The notes beneath the pieces were generated by a model. It had not been told where the DNA came from. It searched no databases and saw nothing but the letters and a program-made list of their open reading frames with translations. This document shows positions 27,778 to 36,690 of a stretch of DNA of 64,000 bases, piece after piece. Within the stretch, counting starts at the first letter, position 1. The number at the start of each line of letters is the position of its first letter. Both the position numbers and the translations under genes were made by a program. This DNA comes from Scalindua sp964437425 (GTDB taxonomy: Bacteria > Planctomycetota > Brocadiia > Brocadiales > Scalinduaceae): NCBI GenBank assembly GCA_964437425.1, contig CAYTGO010000009.1, positions 3,201 to 67,200 on the forward strand. The letters are read 5' to 3'.

Positions 27778-28590
27778 ATGAATTACCATAAACTAGGATT
27801 TGCTGTTTCTTTTATCGTTCACCTTTTATTTGTGGCCCTGGCTCTTTATATTAAGAAACCGCTGGCACAGGAAAATATGGATGTGGTTCTAGAGTTTAAT
27901 GTAACAAATGTCATAAAAACAGGTGAACACGATACCGATAAAAATACAAAAAAAACGGCAGAGGTTATAGAAAACAATGTGCCAATCCCTGCCATGGTTA
28001 AACAGGAAACCAAAAAAACGGTGGAAGAAAAAGTAGAACAGGAAGTGCAGGAGATAACCTACAGTGCCGAATATTTTAAAACCCAAAAAGAAGAAATGCC
28101 AATACCTGATAAGGTCAAGCGAGAAACAAAGAACACGATGGATGAAAAAATACTTGCAAAGGCTGTTGAGGTAACAAAAAAAGTTAAGCAACCTGTTACA
28201 GAAACTAAACGAGAATCCAAAAGCACTGCAAACCTTAATATAGGAGGACAATCTGGAGGTATTCCAAAATCAGCAGATATTCCACATGAATTGGAACAAA
28301 GCGCTCAAAACCAATATATCAAGGAGCATTTTGATTACATAAACAAAATAGTTCGTATAAATATATCGTATCCATACAAGGCACAAAAAATGTCTATGGA
28401 AGGTGATGTCATAATCTCATTCATTGTCTGCATTGACGGAAGTGTAAAAGGTATTAAGATAAATAAAAGTTCAGGTTTTTCAACTCTGGATATTAATGCT
28501 AAGCAAGCTGTCATAAAAGCTTCTCCATTTCCTCCACCACCGGTTGAAGTAAAAATAGTAATTCCCGTAACTTACAAATTAAACATATAG
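27778..28590 (+). CDS. tonB: TonB energy transducer
   Basis: 270 residues. A single N-terminal membrane anchor (LGFAVSFIVHLLFVALALYI, with the His found in TonB/TolA anchors), a long Lys/Glu/Pro/Val-rich periplasmic spacer (about 40-165), and a C-terminal TonB domain (ISYPYKAQKMSMEGDVIISFIV..DGSVKGIKINKSSGFS, ending VTYKLNI). It spans the periplasm and contacts TonB boxes such as that of the receptor at 23383. Spacer composition is charge-rich rather than the classical EP-KP repeat. Confidence 0.93.
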   Translation: MNYHKLGFAVSFIVHLLFVALALYIKKPLAQENMDVVLEFNVTNVIKTGEHDTDKNTKKTAEVIENNVPIPAMVKQETKKTVEEKVEQEVQEITYSAEYFKTQKEEMPIPDKVKRETKNTMDEKILAKAVEVTKKVKQPVTETKRESKSTANLNIGGQSGGIPKSADIPHELEQSAQNQYIKEHFDYINKIVRINISYPYKAQKMSMEGDVIISFIVCIDGSVKGIKINKSSGFSTLDINAKQAVIKASPFPPPPVEVKIVIPVTYKLNI

Positions 28591-28746
28591 GACATGATTG
28601 CCATTCAACCGTAATTCATTGTTTATAAAAATTCAAATTTTTTTCTTGCAGTTCCATTCTAAAACTTATATTTTATAAAGTCGATATGTTAGAAGTATGC
28701 TGGAATAGGGCATACTTTAATTAATCTGGGAATTGTAGATAAAGTC

Positions 28747-29139
28747 ATGTATTTTTTAAAGTTAAAACACAGATTCAGAAAGCTGTCCATACTCATACTG
28801 ATCCCCTATTTCATCTTATGCATAACAGCCGGTGGTTTCCATGCATTTGATCATAAGGCGTATCATGGGCATGCAGACAGCAATCAAACGGTAAGTAATC
28901 TCTCGAACAACGAGCATTCTGGTAACAGCGCACCTATCTTCTGCAACAACGACCATAGCGAAGACAACTGTATTGTCTGCAAATGGCTCAAGAATGCGCC
29001 TAAGAAAATCTATTTATCACAGGATACTTCCTCATTTATTCCAGACATATCCGCTTTACGCTTAAACGAACAGGACGCGTACTTTTTCCTCAATAACGGG
29101 AAATACCACTCCCGCGCCCCTCCATCACTCATTTCATGA
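28747..29139 (+). CDS. Small Cys/His-rich exported protein (DUF2946-like)
   Basis: 130 residues. N-terminal hydrophobic segment (LSILILIPYFILCITAGGFHAF) then a His-rich stretch (HAFDHKAYHGHADSN), then CNNDHSEDNCIVCKWLKNAPKK with a CxxC, and a terminal SRAPPSLIS. The anchor, His patch, CxxC and terminal R-A-P-P resemble DUF2946-type proteins. It lies between the tonB operon and a porin/ABC importer operon. The metal-related role is inferred from composition and neighbours. Confidence 0.6.
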   Translation: MYFLKLKHRFRKLSILILIPYFILCITAGGFHAFDHKAYHGHADSNQTVSNLSNNEHSGNSAPIFCNNDHSEDNCIVCKWLKNAPKKIYLSQDTSSFIPDISALRLNEQDAYFFLNNGKYHSRAPPSLIS

Positions 29140-29340
29140 TTCAATCCATTTAGATAGTCCTTAACTATCAATATTTAACATCAGATTCAGCATATAAATA
29201 TTTTACAATTTAACAGCTGAAAACACTAAATTTACAGGAGTGCTGGTTAATAGTGAACCTGTCTGCACAGACCATTCAGGGTTAATGCTCACAGGTGGAA
29301 CCGGACCAGTCAATTCCTGAGATGTAATATGGAGGCTAAT

Positions 29341-30732
29341 ATGAGAAGAATATTTGTTTACCTGTACTGTATATCATTCCTGATCCTTATGCCCGGGTTT
29401 GTCCTGGCAGGCAATGATACACTGAACCAGGATAATTTAAGCCGGGAAATTCAGGACTTGAAAGCCCTGATTATGGAGATGAAAGATAGCTACGAAACCA
29501 GGATGAATGCAATGCAGGATAAAATTGCAAGACTGCAGGAACAAAAGTCCATAGAAGAAGATGTCACAGAAATTGACAGAGAATTAGAGTTACTCTTTAA
29601 AGAGGATACCAAACAGGCAGCAACTTTTACTCCGGCTGCACCAGTTGGTTACACGGGAAGCGGAATGTTCCAGAACCTCATGATGAACATAAGCGCCATT
29701 GGAGATTCTTTGGCCAATGTTTCCTGGCCTGGAAGAAGCATTGAAGAGGACCGAGTAGACGGCACATTTTCTGAGAATGAATTTGCGGACCGGATAAGTC
29801 TGAGAGAGACTGAGCTGGCCTTGCAGGGAGTACTGGATCCTTTTGCACGGGCAGATTTTTTCATAACGTTTGAAGACGGAGGAGCGCCGACTATCGAAGA
29901 AGGATATACGACATGGCTTTATCTTCCATTTGGTTTGCAGGCAAAAACAGGAATCTTCAGAACCAATTTTGGAAGAATGAACAGGACTCACCGACCTGAA
30001 ATATCTCAGACCGATTATCCCAGTCCAATAAAGAATTTCCTGGGTACAGAAGGACAAAAGGAACCCGGAATCTCTATAAGTGGATTGATACCGAATCCAT
30101 GGGATGTTTACTCTGAATTTACTGGAGAGATTCTTACTCCTTCTGACGATGGTGTGAAGGGTAAGGACCAGATTTATCTGGCTCATTTGAAGAACTTCTT
30201 TGCAATTACAAACAACTCAACTATTGAGCTGGGTCTCAGCTTCCAGACACGTGACATCAGCGATACGAATGATGATACCATGACAAAGAGAAACTTCAGA
30301 CAAACGATGGAAGGTATTGATCTGACATACATCTGGAGGCCTGCAGGGCAGAGGCTCTATAAGTCATTTACCTGGCAGACGGAATTCTTTGCAAGCCAGC
30401 GAGAAATCGGTAGTTTTGATGATGACGGTTTTACAGAAGACGTTAAAGACATTAACAGTCTCGGCTTATATACGTATGGAGAATACCAGTTAACCCGCAG
30501 ACTCTTTGCCGGAGTGAGATTTGACTACTCACAGTTCCCAACAAATGATAAGGACAGTGAGTGGGCAATTACCCCATATATGACCTTCTGGCAGAGTGAA
30601 TTTTCACGCTTAAGGCTTGAGTACAGCCACAAGGCAAGAAACTCTGTTACCGTACCTGTAGAAGAAGGGGACAATTCACTCACACTGCAGGCAACGTTTT
30701 CGCTTGGTTCTCACAGACCACATCCATTCTAA
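29341..30732 (+). CDS. Outer-membrane porin-like barrel with N-terminal coiled coil
   Basis: 463 residues from ATG 29341, because GGAGG at 29331-29335 is correctly spaced for it; an in-frame ATG at 29329 overlaps that site. Signal peptide (cut near VLA-GND), a coiled coil at about 25-75 (IQDLKALIMEMKDSYETRMNAMQDK...), then a beta-rich domain with alternating aromatic strands. The segment GSGMFQNLMMNIS and the later barrel layout recall the B12-regulated porin at 44479. A metal-uptake porin is suggested by the ABC importer genes directly downstream (21 bp). Confidence 0.75.
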   Translation: MRRIFVYLYCISFLILMPGFVLAGNDTLNQDNLSREIQDLKALIMEMKDSYETRMNAMQDKIARLQEQKSIEEDVTEIDRELELLFKEDTKQAATFTPAAPVGYTGSGMFQNLMMNISAIGDSLANVSWPGRSIEEDRVDGTFSENEFADRISLRETELALQGVLDPFARADFFITFEDGGAPTIEEGYTTWLYLPFGLQAKTGIFRTNFGRMNRTHRPEISQTDYPSPIKNFLGTEGQKEPGISISGLIPNPWDVYSEFTGEILTPSDDGVKGKDQIYLAHLKNFFAITNNSTIELGLSFQTRDISDTNDDTMTKRNFRQTMEGIDLTYIWRPAGQRLYKSFTWQTEFFASQREIGSFDDDGFTEDVKDINSLGLYTYGEYQLTRRLFAGVRFDYSQFPTNDKDSEWAITPYMTFWQSEFSRLRLEYSHKARNSVTVPVEEGDNSLTLQATFSLGSHRPHPF

Positions 30733-30753
30733 TCATTATCATGGAGAACAAAA

Positions 30754-31722
30754 ATGTTAATAAACAAATTACCAAAATCTGTATCTATATTAAGTTTCTC
30801 GATATTTATTTTTTTTATCCTGCTTAATCCAGGCAATGCATATGCAAAGAAATTAAAGATCGTAACGACATCAACGGACCTTAAATCCATTACAGAATTT
30901 ATTGGTGGAAACAGGGTTAATGTAGAAAGTATTACAAAGGGGTATGCAAATCCCCATGAAGTCGATCCAAAACCAAGCTTTATGGTAAAGCTTCGGAAAG
31001 CAGACGTCTTTATAAGAATCGGTCTGGACCTGGAACTGTGGGCACAACTGTTGATAGACGGCGCCAGAAATCCAAAGATACGTTTTGGTGCACCCGGACA
31101 TATTATTGCCTCTGTAGGTGTTGACCTGCAAGGCCTGGCAGTACAAGGAGGGGCGATGATAGATCGGTCTCTGGGAGATGTCCATATCTATGGGAATCCC
31201 CATTTCTGGCTGGACCCTCTCAACGGTAAAATTATGGCCCAGAATATCCTTGAAGGATTGAAGAGAAATTCACCGGAAAATGCCAAATATTTTGAGGATA
31301 ATAAACGACTCTTTGACAGGAAGATTGACACATACCTGATCAAGTGGATGAAAAAAATGAAGCCATATTCCGGAACAAAAGTAATCGCCTATCACAGATC
31401 ATGGCCAAACTTTTCAAAGAGGTTCGGGATTAATGTAGTAGGATATGTGGAGCTGAGACCAGGAATAGCTCCTTCTCCTGCCCACATTTCAACCCTTATC
31501 AAGAGGATGAAATCGGAAGACATAAGATTGATAATTAGAGAACCATGCTACGAAACCAAGATTCCAAAATTTATTTCATCAAAAACAGGTGCAAGTGTAT
31601 TAACCCTGCCTGTCTCGGTAGAAGGAGTCAGTGAGGTTAAAGACTATTTTGGCCTGTTCGATTATGCTATTGATAATCTGGTAAATGCATTTGAAAAACA
31701 GGAGATAGCTCCACATGATTAA
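30754..31722 (+). CDS. Metal ABC importer substrate-binding protein (ZnuA/TroA family)
   Basis: 322 residues with a signal peptide (cut near AYA-KKL). Cluster A-I metal-binding protein: ligand histidines are expected at His68 (NPHEVDPKP), His150 (NPHFWLDP) and His214 (AYHRSWPNF), with an acidic residue in the C-lobe. There is no long His-rich loop, so zinc, manganese and iron all remain possible. It overlaps the ATPase gene by 8 bp. Confidence 0.9.
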   Translation: MLINKLPKSVSILSFSIFIFFILLNPGNAYAKKLKIVTTSTDLKSITEFIGGNRVNVESITKGYANPHEVDPKPSFMVKLRKADVFIRIGLDLELWAQLLIDGARNPKIRFGAPGHIIASVGVDLQGLAVQGGAMIDRSLGDVHIYGNPHFWLDPLNGKIMAQNILEGLKRNSPENAKYFEDNKRLFDRKIDTYLIKWMKKMKPYSGTKVIAYHRSWPNFSKRFGINVVGYVELRPGIAPSPAHISTLIKRMKSEDIRLIIREPCYETKIPKFISSKTGASVLTLPVSVEGVSEVKDYFGLFDYAIDNLVNAFEKQEIAPHD

Positions 31723-32470
31723 GTTCACTGATGTACAACTGGGTTATGGCAGAAGGTCCGTACTCAATGCTCTTAACTTTGAAATACAAAAAGGTGATTT
31801 CTTCGGAATAGTTGGTCCCAATGGCGCAGGAAAGACAACTCTCCTGAAGTCCATCCTGGGCCTCTTAAAACCGGTAAAAGGAGAAATCACTTTTCTTAAC
31901 AATGGGAGAGGGTATAAGAAGAGCATTGGATATGTTCCCCAACATGCATCTGTAGACGAAATATTCCCTGTTACTACTCTTGAGATGGTACTTATGGGAA
32001 GGTATGCAAAAATGGGCATCCTTAAACGACCGAAGAGCAGGGACTATGAGATTGCTGAGAAAATGTTGAAAAATGTCGGTATGAAAAATTTTGCAAAAAG
32101 AAATTACAGGGAACTGTCCGGTGGACAGAAACAGCGCACTTTAATAGCAAGAGCAATGGTAAGTGAGCCAGGCGTTCTAATACTTGATGAACCGGTAGAG
32201 GGAATGGATGTCCAGGGAGAGATCGCCATAATGGAACTGATCAAAGTCCTGCATGCCGAATACGCACTTACGGTAATCCTGGTTTGCCACGATCTGAATA
32301 TTGTAGCTAATTATGTAAAAACACTCTCTATCATCCATAAAAATACTTTGAAGCTAGGACCTGTTGACTCAATGCTTAACGAAGAGACCATGGCTAAGGT
32401 TTACGGAACACAAGCGAAGATTGTAAATATCGCCGGACAAAAGGCAATAATTTCTAAATTAAATGAGTGA
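31715..32470 (+). CDS. Metal ABC importer ATPase (ZnuC-like)
   Basis: 251 residues. Walker A GPNGAGKT at 34-41, Q-loop in YVPQHASVDEIFPVT, signature LSGGQKQR, Walker B VLILDEPVEGMD and the switch His in LVCHDLN. Belongs to the zinc/manganese ATPases by partner genes. It overlaps both neighbours by 8 bp (31715-31722 and 32463-32470), which implies translational coupling and fixed subunit ratios. Confidence 0.94.
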   Translation: MIKFTDVQLGYGRRSVLNALNFEIQKGDFFGIVGPNGAGKTTLLKSILGLLKPVKGEITFLNNGRGYKKSIGYVPQHASVDEIFPVTTLEMVLMGRYAKMGILKRPKSRDYEIAEKMLKNVGMKNFAKRNYRELSGGQKQRTLIARAMVSEPGVLILDEPVEGMDVQGEIAIMELIKVLHAEYALTVILVCHDLNIVANYVKTLSIIHKNTLKLGPVDSMLNEETMAKVYGTQAKIVNIAGQKAIISKLNE

Positions 32471-33275
32471 CTTTTTCACCAATCTTGAATTTTTTAAATA
32501 CTCTATAGCATGTTCAGTGCTCGTGGCACTGGTATGCTCTTTTTTAAGTGTTTACATCGTCCTCAAGAGGATCGTCTTCGTCAGCGTAGCAGTCACACAG
32601 GTCTCATCAGTTGGTATAGCTATAGCATTAATAACCGGACTGAATCCAACACCCATTTCCCTTTTTTTTACCTTTCTTGGAGTTGTGATATTATCCATCA
32701 GATTCACAGAAAAGCGTGTATCAAATGAGAGCAGAATAGGTATAGGGTTTGTTGTTGCAAGTGCGGCATCAATCCTCCTTGTCTCAAAAAGCGCACAGGG
32801 AATACATGAAATTGATGATCTTCTCTACGGAAACATCCTGGCAGCAACACCATTCCAGATATACCTTATGATCGGTATTATTACATGTATCTTTATCGCA
32901 CATTTTCTCTTTTACAAAGAATTCGCTGCAGTTACTCTTGACTTTGAGATGGCAAGGACATCCGGTATCAGGGCAAGGTTCTGGGCAATCATGCTTTACC
33001 TGACTATAGGGGCCGCCATATCTATAGGCATAAGGACCTCCGGTAATCTCCTTATAACGACATTCCTGATTATACCGGCAGTGAATGGATTGCTTCTGGC
33101 AAACAGGATGAGGAACGTATTTATCATAGCGGTAACGACAGGCGTAATATCTGCATTAACAGGGTTTTATATTTCATTTTATTTTGATTTTCCTACATCA
33201 CCATGCATTGTTGCAACACTATTTGCAATCCTCTGCTTAACCATCCCGTTCAGACTCCTCCACAGAAAGCCATAA
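32463..33275 (+). CDS. Metal ABC importer permease (ZnuB-like)
   Basis: 270 residues with eight or nine membrane segments. ABC-3 family signs: an N-terminal ...VLKRIVFVSVAVTQVSSVGIAIAL segment and RTSGNLLITTFLIIPAVNGLLLA near the C-terminus. It completes a three-gene importer after a porin. No Zur- or Fur-like operator could be identified in front of the unit. Confidence 0.93.
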   Translation: MSDFFTNLEFFKYSIACSVLVALVCSFLSVYIVLKRIVFVSVAVTQVSSVGIAIALITGLNPTPISLFFTFLGVVILSIRFTEKRVSNESRIGIGFVVASAASILLVSKSAQGIHEIDDLLYGNILAATPFQIYLMIGIITCIFIAHFLFYKEFAAVTLDFEMARTSGIRARFWAIMLYLTIGAAISIGIRTSGNLLITTFLIIPAVNGLLLANRMRNVFIIAVTTGVISALTGFYISFYFDFPTSPCIVATLFAILCLTIPFRLLHRKP

Positions 33276-33440
33276 GAAACAAGCAACTTTTAATTTCATA
33301 TTACAGAATAATAGTATAAAATACTCATCAGTAATGACTGGTTAACACGTCTGGCAGAACCGGGCATATTAACGTCGCTTTTTCATAATGCTGCTATCCA
33401 GATTTTATTAATGCTTTCTATCGAGGAGAAGTAAAAGATA

Positions 33441-35099
33441 ATGAATAAAAACAGATTGATTTGTTTAGTGATTACGCTACTGGCCATTTCCTTTGTCACT
33501 ACCGTAAATCTAAAAGCGGATGATAAACCGGACAAGGGTAAAGGTGTAGGACCGTATGCTGAACACTGGAAACCTATACCGATGCACAGGTACTGGGCTC
33601 CGAGTTACTATTACACCCCGCCAGCTAACCCGCAGGGTGAATACGGCAGAGATGACTGTGTTCTCTGTCATAAATCAATCAACCCTCTTTTAGTAAAAGC
33701 ATGGGAAAGGAGCCGTCATGCGGATTTCAGCAAACTCCTTCCTTACCAGCAGGAATATCTCAAGAATATAAATGAAAATCTTGGCAAGGAGATAACCAAA
33801 GTAAGCTGCATTGATTGTCACGGCGGAGTCGGGGTAGAAAAGATTGATCACGCCAGAGACCTGATAATGCCAACATCTGAACTGTGCGGTAAATGCCATA
33901 AGAAGGAATTCGATGAGTTTGAATCAGAAAAAAAAGTTGGTATCCCGGGCTGGCCTGAGGGTAGGGAGAGCCACGCAAAAGCCTATGATGCAGGGCTCGA
34001 TACCGACATCTGGGCCGCTATGGACAAAAACATCGTCCAGGGATGTGACATGTGTCACAACATACAGCACAAGTGCGACAGCTGTCATACGAGACACGAG
34101 TTTAAGGCCTCAGAGGCCCGCAGGCCGGAGGCGTGTGCCACCTGTCATAACGGGCCGGACCACCCCGACATTGAAGACTATACAAATTCAAAACACGGTA
34201 CAATATACAAAATAGAGGGACATCAGTGGGATTGGAATAAACCGCTCAAGGAGTACTCCGCACCTGCCCCGACATGTGCATACTGTCACATGCAGTATAA
34301 GGGAAAATTTTCTCACAATATGGTACAGAAGGCAATTATGGGTGAAGGAGATGTACTTTTTTATAACAATCTCTTTGAAGACCCGCCAGTCAAACCCAGC
34401 GAGTATATAAACAAAAATCCTGAACTGCTTTCAAGGAGGAAGGCATGGGTAGCGACGTGCAGGAAGTGCCATTCAAAGATATTCGCAAAGGATTACCTTA
34501 CTTCTATGGATCTTGCATCGGATGCTGTCTTTGCCTATATACAGGAGTCTTTTGGACTGTTAAAGTCACTGTACAGTGAAAAGGCCCTTTATCCAATGCC
34601 GGAGAACCGCCCTCATGCACCTGCCCCAGTAGGAGAAAAATGGCCTGACACTCTGGGTGGATTTTACGGTGAGTTCTGGGCAAAGGATGGGAATCCCAGC
34701 AGAATTGAAAAGGATTTTCTATATATGTGGGAGAATGATGCATTTCTTATTCGTAAGGGTATGGCCCATACCAATCCAAACGCGTTTACCTATATTTCAT
34801 GGTCCAGCATGATAAAGAAGTACATAGACATGCAGAGTGAAGCTGCTACTCTGAGGAGATTGAATACACTTGAGAATAACATGAGTCTTATACAGTCACT
34901 CAGGTCACAGAAGAAAGCAGAAAGCAGTGAAACTCACAAGCAGGAATGTGCAACGTGTAAAAAGGGACAATCCGGTGAAACAATCTGGTGTGCCTCCTGT
35001 AAAGTCGGCTATACTGATAGATCTAAAACTACATGCAAAGATTGCTTTGACAAAGGGACAACTTGCGAAGTATGCGTAAAGAAAGCAAATGTTAAGTAG
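33441..35099 (+). CDS. Octaheme HAO-like cytochrome c with Cys-rich C-terminal extension
   Basis: 552 residues with a signal peptide (cut near LKA-DDK). Eight CxxCH motifs at 73, 123, 149, 202, 212, 232, 279 and 340. The block KCDSCHTRHEFKASEARRPE / CATCHNGPDH matches the HAO family and the gene at 20166. After the helical C-terminal domain there is a tail from about 495 with four CxxC pairs (503/506, 517/520, 532/535, 542/545). None is CxxCH; the first two are CxxCK. That looks like a double zinc ribbon, but CxxCK is also the lysine-ligated heme motif of NrfA. Such a tail is not part of the standard HAO fold. Substrate unknown; part of anammox-type nitrogen metabolism by family. Confidence 0.92.
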   Translation: MNKNRLICLVITLLAISFVTTVNLKADDKPDKGKGVGPYAEHWKPIPMHRYWAPSYYYTPPANPQGEYGRDDCVLCHKSINPLLVKAWERSRHADFSKLLPYQQEYLKNINENLGKEITKVSCIDCHGGVGVEKIDHARDLIMPTSELCGKCHKKEFDEFESEKKVGIPGWPEGRESHAKAYDAGLDTDIWAAMDKNIVQGCDMCHNIQHKCDSCHTRHEFKASEARRPEACATCHNGPDHPDIEDYTNSKHGTIYKIEGHQWDWNKPLKEYSAPAPTCAYCHMQYKGKFSHNMVQKAIMGEGDVLFYNNLFEDPPVKPSEYINKNPELLSRRKAWVATCRKCHSKIFAKDYLTSMDLASDAVFAYIQESFGLLKSLYSEKALYPMPENRPHAPAPVGEKWPDTLGGFYGEFWAKDGNPSRIEKDFLYMWENDAFLIRKGMAHTNPNAFTYISWSSMIKKYIDMQSEAATLRRLNTLENNMSLIQSLRSQKKAESSETHKQECATCKKGQSGETIWCASCKVGYTDRSKTTCKDCFDKGTTCEVCVKKANVK

Positions 35100-35156
35100 A
35101 GATAGATATTCTCATAAATTTTATCGTTAGCGCATTGTTAGATGATTCTATACAAT

Positions 35157-35936
35157 CTAACCGCTATCACCTGCTTGAGCCTTTAGAATAGTAAGCTGCA
35201 ACTCCTCAGCCTTCTGTATGAGAATACCAATTTGTGCCATGGCGTCATTGAATTCTATAACTGCACTCTCGGATTCGAAAAGTACACCACCCTCTGCGTT
35301 GTATTCCCACGCACCCCACTCTTTTTCCATGACTTGCAGAGCCGACTTCGCGTCTTTCATTATCTCAGCACTCAATTTATATAGCTTACCTCTTCTCCCT
35401 ATATCTGCAGTTAGATAAAAACCTTGCATGGCTGAATCAGCATCTGAAGGTGGCTCCTGGCTTCCGGCAAGATACTCTTTGAGTTTTGTCCCCATCTCAC
35501 TGTTGAGCCGTACCATTTCCCTGGCTGCTATCTCAGCCTTCTTCGCCCTCTCTATAGACTTACCAATACCTTCATGGGAGTTCATGGCACTGAACTCTAA
35601 TGCTGCAAGTACCTTGATCCTGGTACTCTCGTACTCAGAATAAACCGATATCATCTCTGTAACAATTCCCGATATAGAATCCAGAACTACTTCCGATTCA
35701 CTTCCCGGACTATTCTTAAGTCTCTCAATCTCTTCAACCTGTCTCCTCATAAACAGAAGCATTGAACCATTTCTGTTGCTGGGATCGCCTAAACCCGGTT
35801 TAACTTCCTGCTCCTGCCTGGAACGAACACTCTTTATTCCTTGTAATAATTTATTTCGCTCAAGGTATCTAGGCAAAAGCGTGGCAACAAAGCTTATCGC
35901 TGAAAATACCAGTAATATCAAAACACTACGTTTCAT
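35157..35936 (-). CDS. Membrane-anchored helical protein of unknown function
   Basis: 259 residues: one N-terminal membrane anchor (MKRSVLILLVFSAISFVATLL) and a periplasmic, almost wholly helical domain rich in Glu/Lys/Ala with coiled-coil stretches (about 60-150 and 195-255). The length and helical pattern recall four-helix-bundle sensor domains, but no signalling domain follows. Not recognised. It is convergent with the HAO-like gene; there is a short imperfect stem-loop between them. Confidence 0.6.
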   Translation of the reverse strand: MKRSVLILLVFSAISFVATLLPRYLERNKLLQGIKSVRSRQEQEVKPGLGDPSNRNGSMLLFMRRQVEEIERLKNSPGSESEVVLDSISGIVTEMISVYSEYESTRIKVLAALEFSAMNSHEGIGKSIERAKKAEIAAREMVRLNSEMGTKLKEYLAGSQEPPSDADSAMQGFYLTADIGRRGKLYKLSAEIMKDAKSALQVMEKEWGAWEYNAEGGVLFESESAVIEFNDAMAQIGILIQKAEELQLTILKAQAGDSG

Positions 35937-36368
35937 TGTAAAGACATCCAGAAAACCAGATTACTAATTTGAGAATAGCATATCTATCGCCTGATAATGC
36001 ACTTCTGTATGGTATGAAAACTTGAAGATCGTGTCATTTCAGTGGTTCATAATACTCAAGTAACTACCAAAATCAAGAGGAAAGCTGATGTCCATTTTAA
36101 ACATATATGTCTAATAATCAGTCAGAAATACACAATTTTTTAATTAAACATGATATATAGGATCTCTCATTTTTTGGCATCAACAAAAACACTATCTGAT
36201 TAACATTTTGTAGAGGTTTGACTTACGATTATCTACTTTCTGAGCATATGAGACGATAAGATTGTGGCGCTTAACTGGCATGTTTATTGCAATTCTATTA
36301 CACCAGAAAAAGAAATTTTTTAACTAAAGACTTTCCTGTTTGTGTCGATAATAGGGGTAGAAAACGTT
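35937..36368. other. Gene-free stretch
   Basis: Together with the repeats to 36609 and the poly-C run at about 36628-36639, this makes a 750-bp gap between genes. In the 35937-36368 part I see no ORF, structured RNA or promoter that I can support. Confidence 0.4.
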
Positions 36369-36487
36369 AAAAAAGGCCTTTACAAGTTCGTGTAACGAAT
36401 TGCTTCGCAACCTAAAACACATATCATTTATATTAAATAAATTGTTAGGTTGAAGCTATTGCACAGCACGTTGAAAGGGTCTTTTTT
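36369..36487. repeat. Structured tandem element, copy 1
   Basis: A 119-bp unit whose ends pair: AAAAAAGGCC at 36369-36378 with GGTCTTTTTT at the 3' end (one G-U). An inner stem CAACCTAA (36408-36415) pairs with TTAGGTTG (36444-36452). About 80% identical to copy 2. Confidence 0.65.
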
Positions 36488-36492
36488 ACAAG

Positions 36493-36609
36493 AAAAAAAG
36501 GCTTTTGCAGGTTCGTGTATCGTATTACTTCGCAACCTAATCACATATCATTTATATTAAATAAATTGGTAGGTTGAAGTTACTGCACGGCACTGTGAGA
36601 GCCTTTTTT
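36493..36609. repeat. Structured tandem element, copy 2
   Basis: Second unit of 117 bp. The outer stem is AAAAAAGGCT with AGCCTTTTTT (changed pair relative to copy 1, still complementary); the inner stem is CAACCTA with TAGGTTG. Compensating differences support selection for the stems, or a palindromic mobile repeat with preserved ends. Confidence 0.65.
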
Positions 36610-36690
36610 ATTTGATATGAGACGCCTCCCCCCCCCCCCTTCAACATAATTCCGGATCACACATATACAAATCGATACAGGCGACTTCGT

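Noticed and set aside
29590..30186. 198-codon minus-strand ORF inside the porin gene
   Set aside because: No start signal, Ser/Cys/Arg-rich composition typical of antisense reading, and it is fully covered by a well-supported gene.
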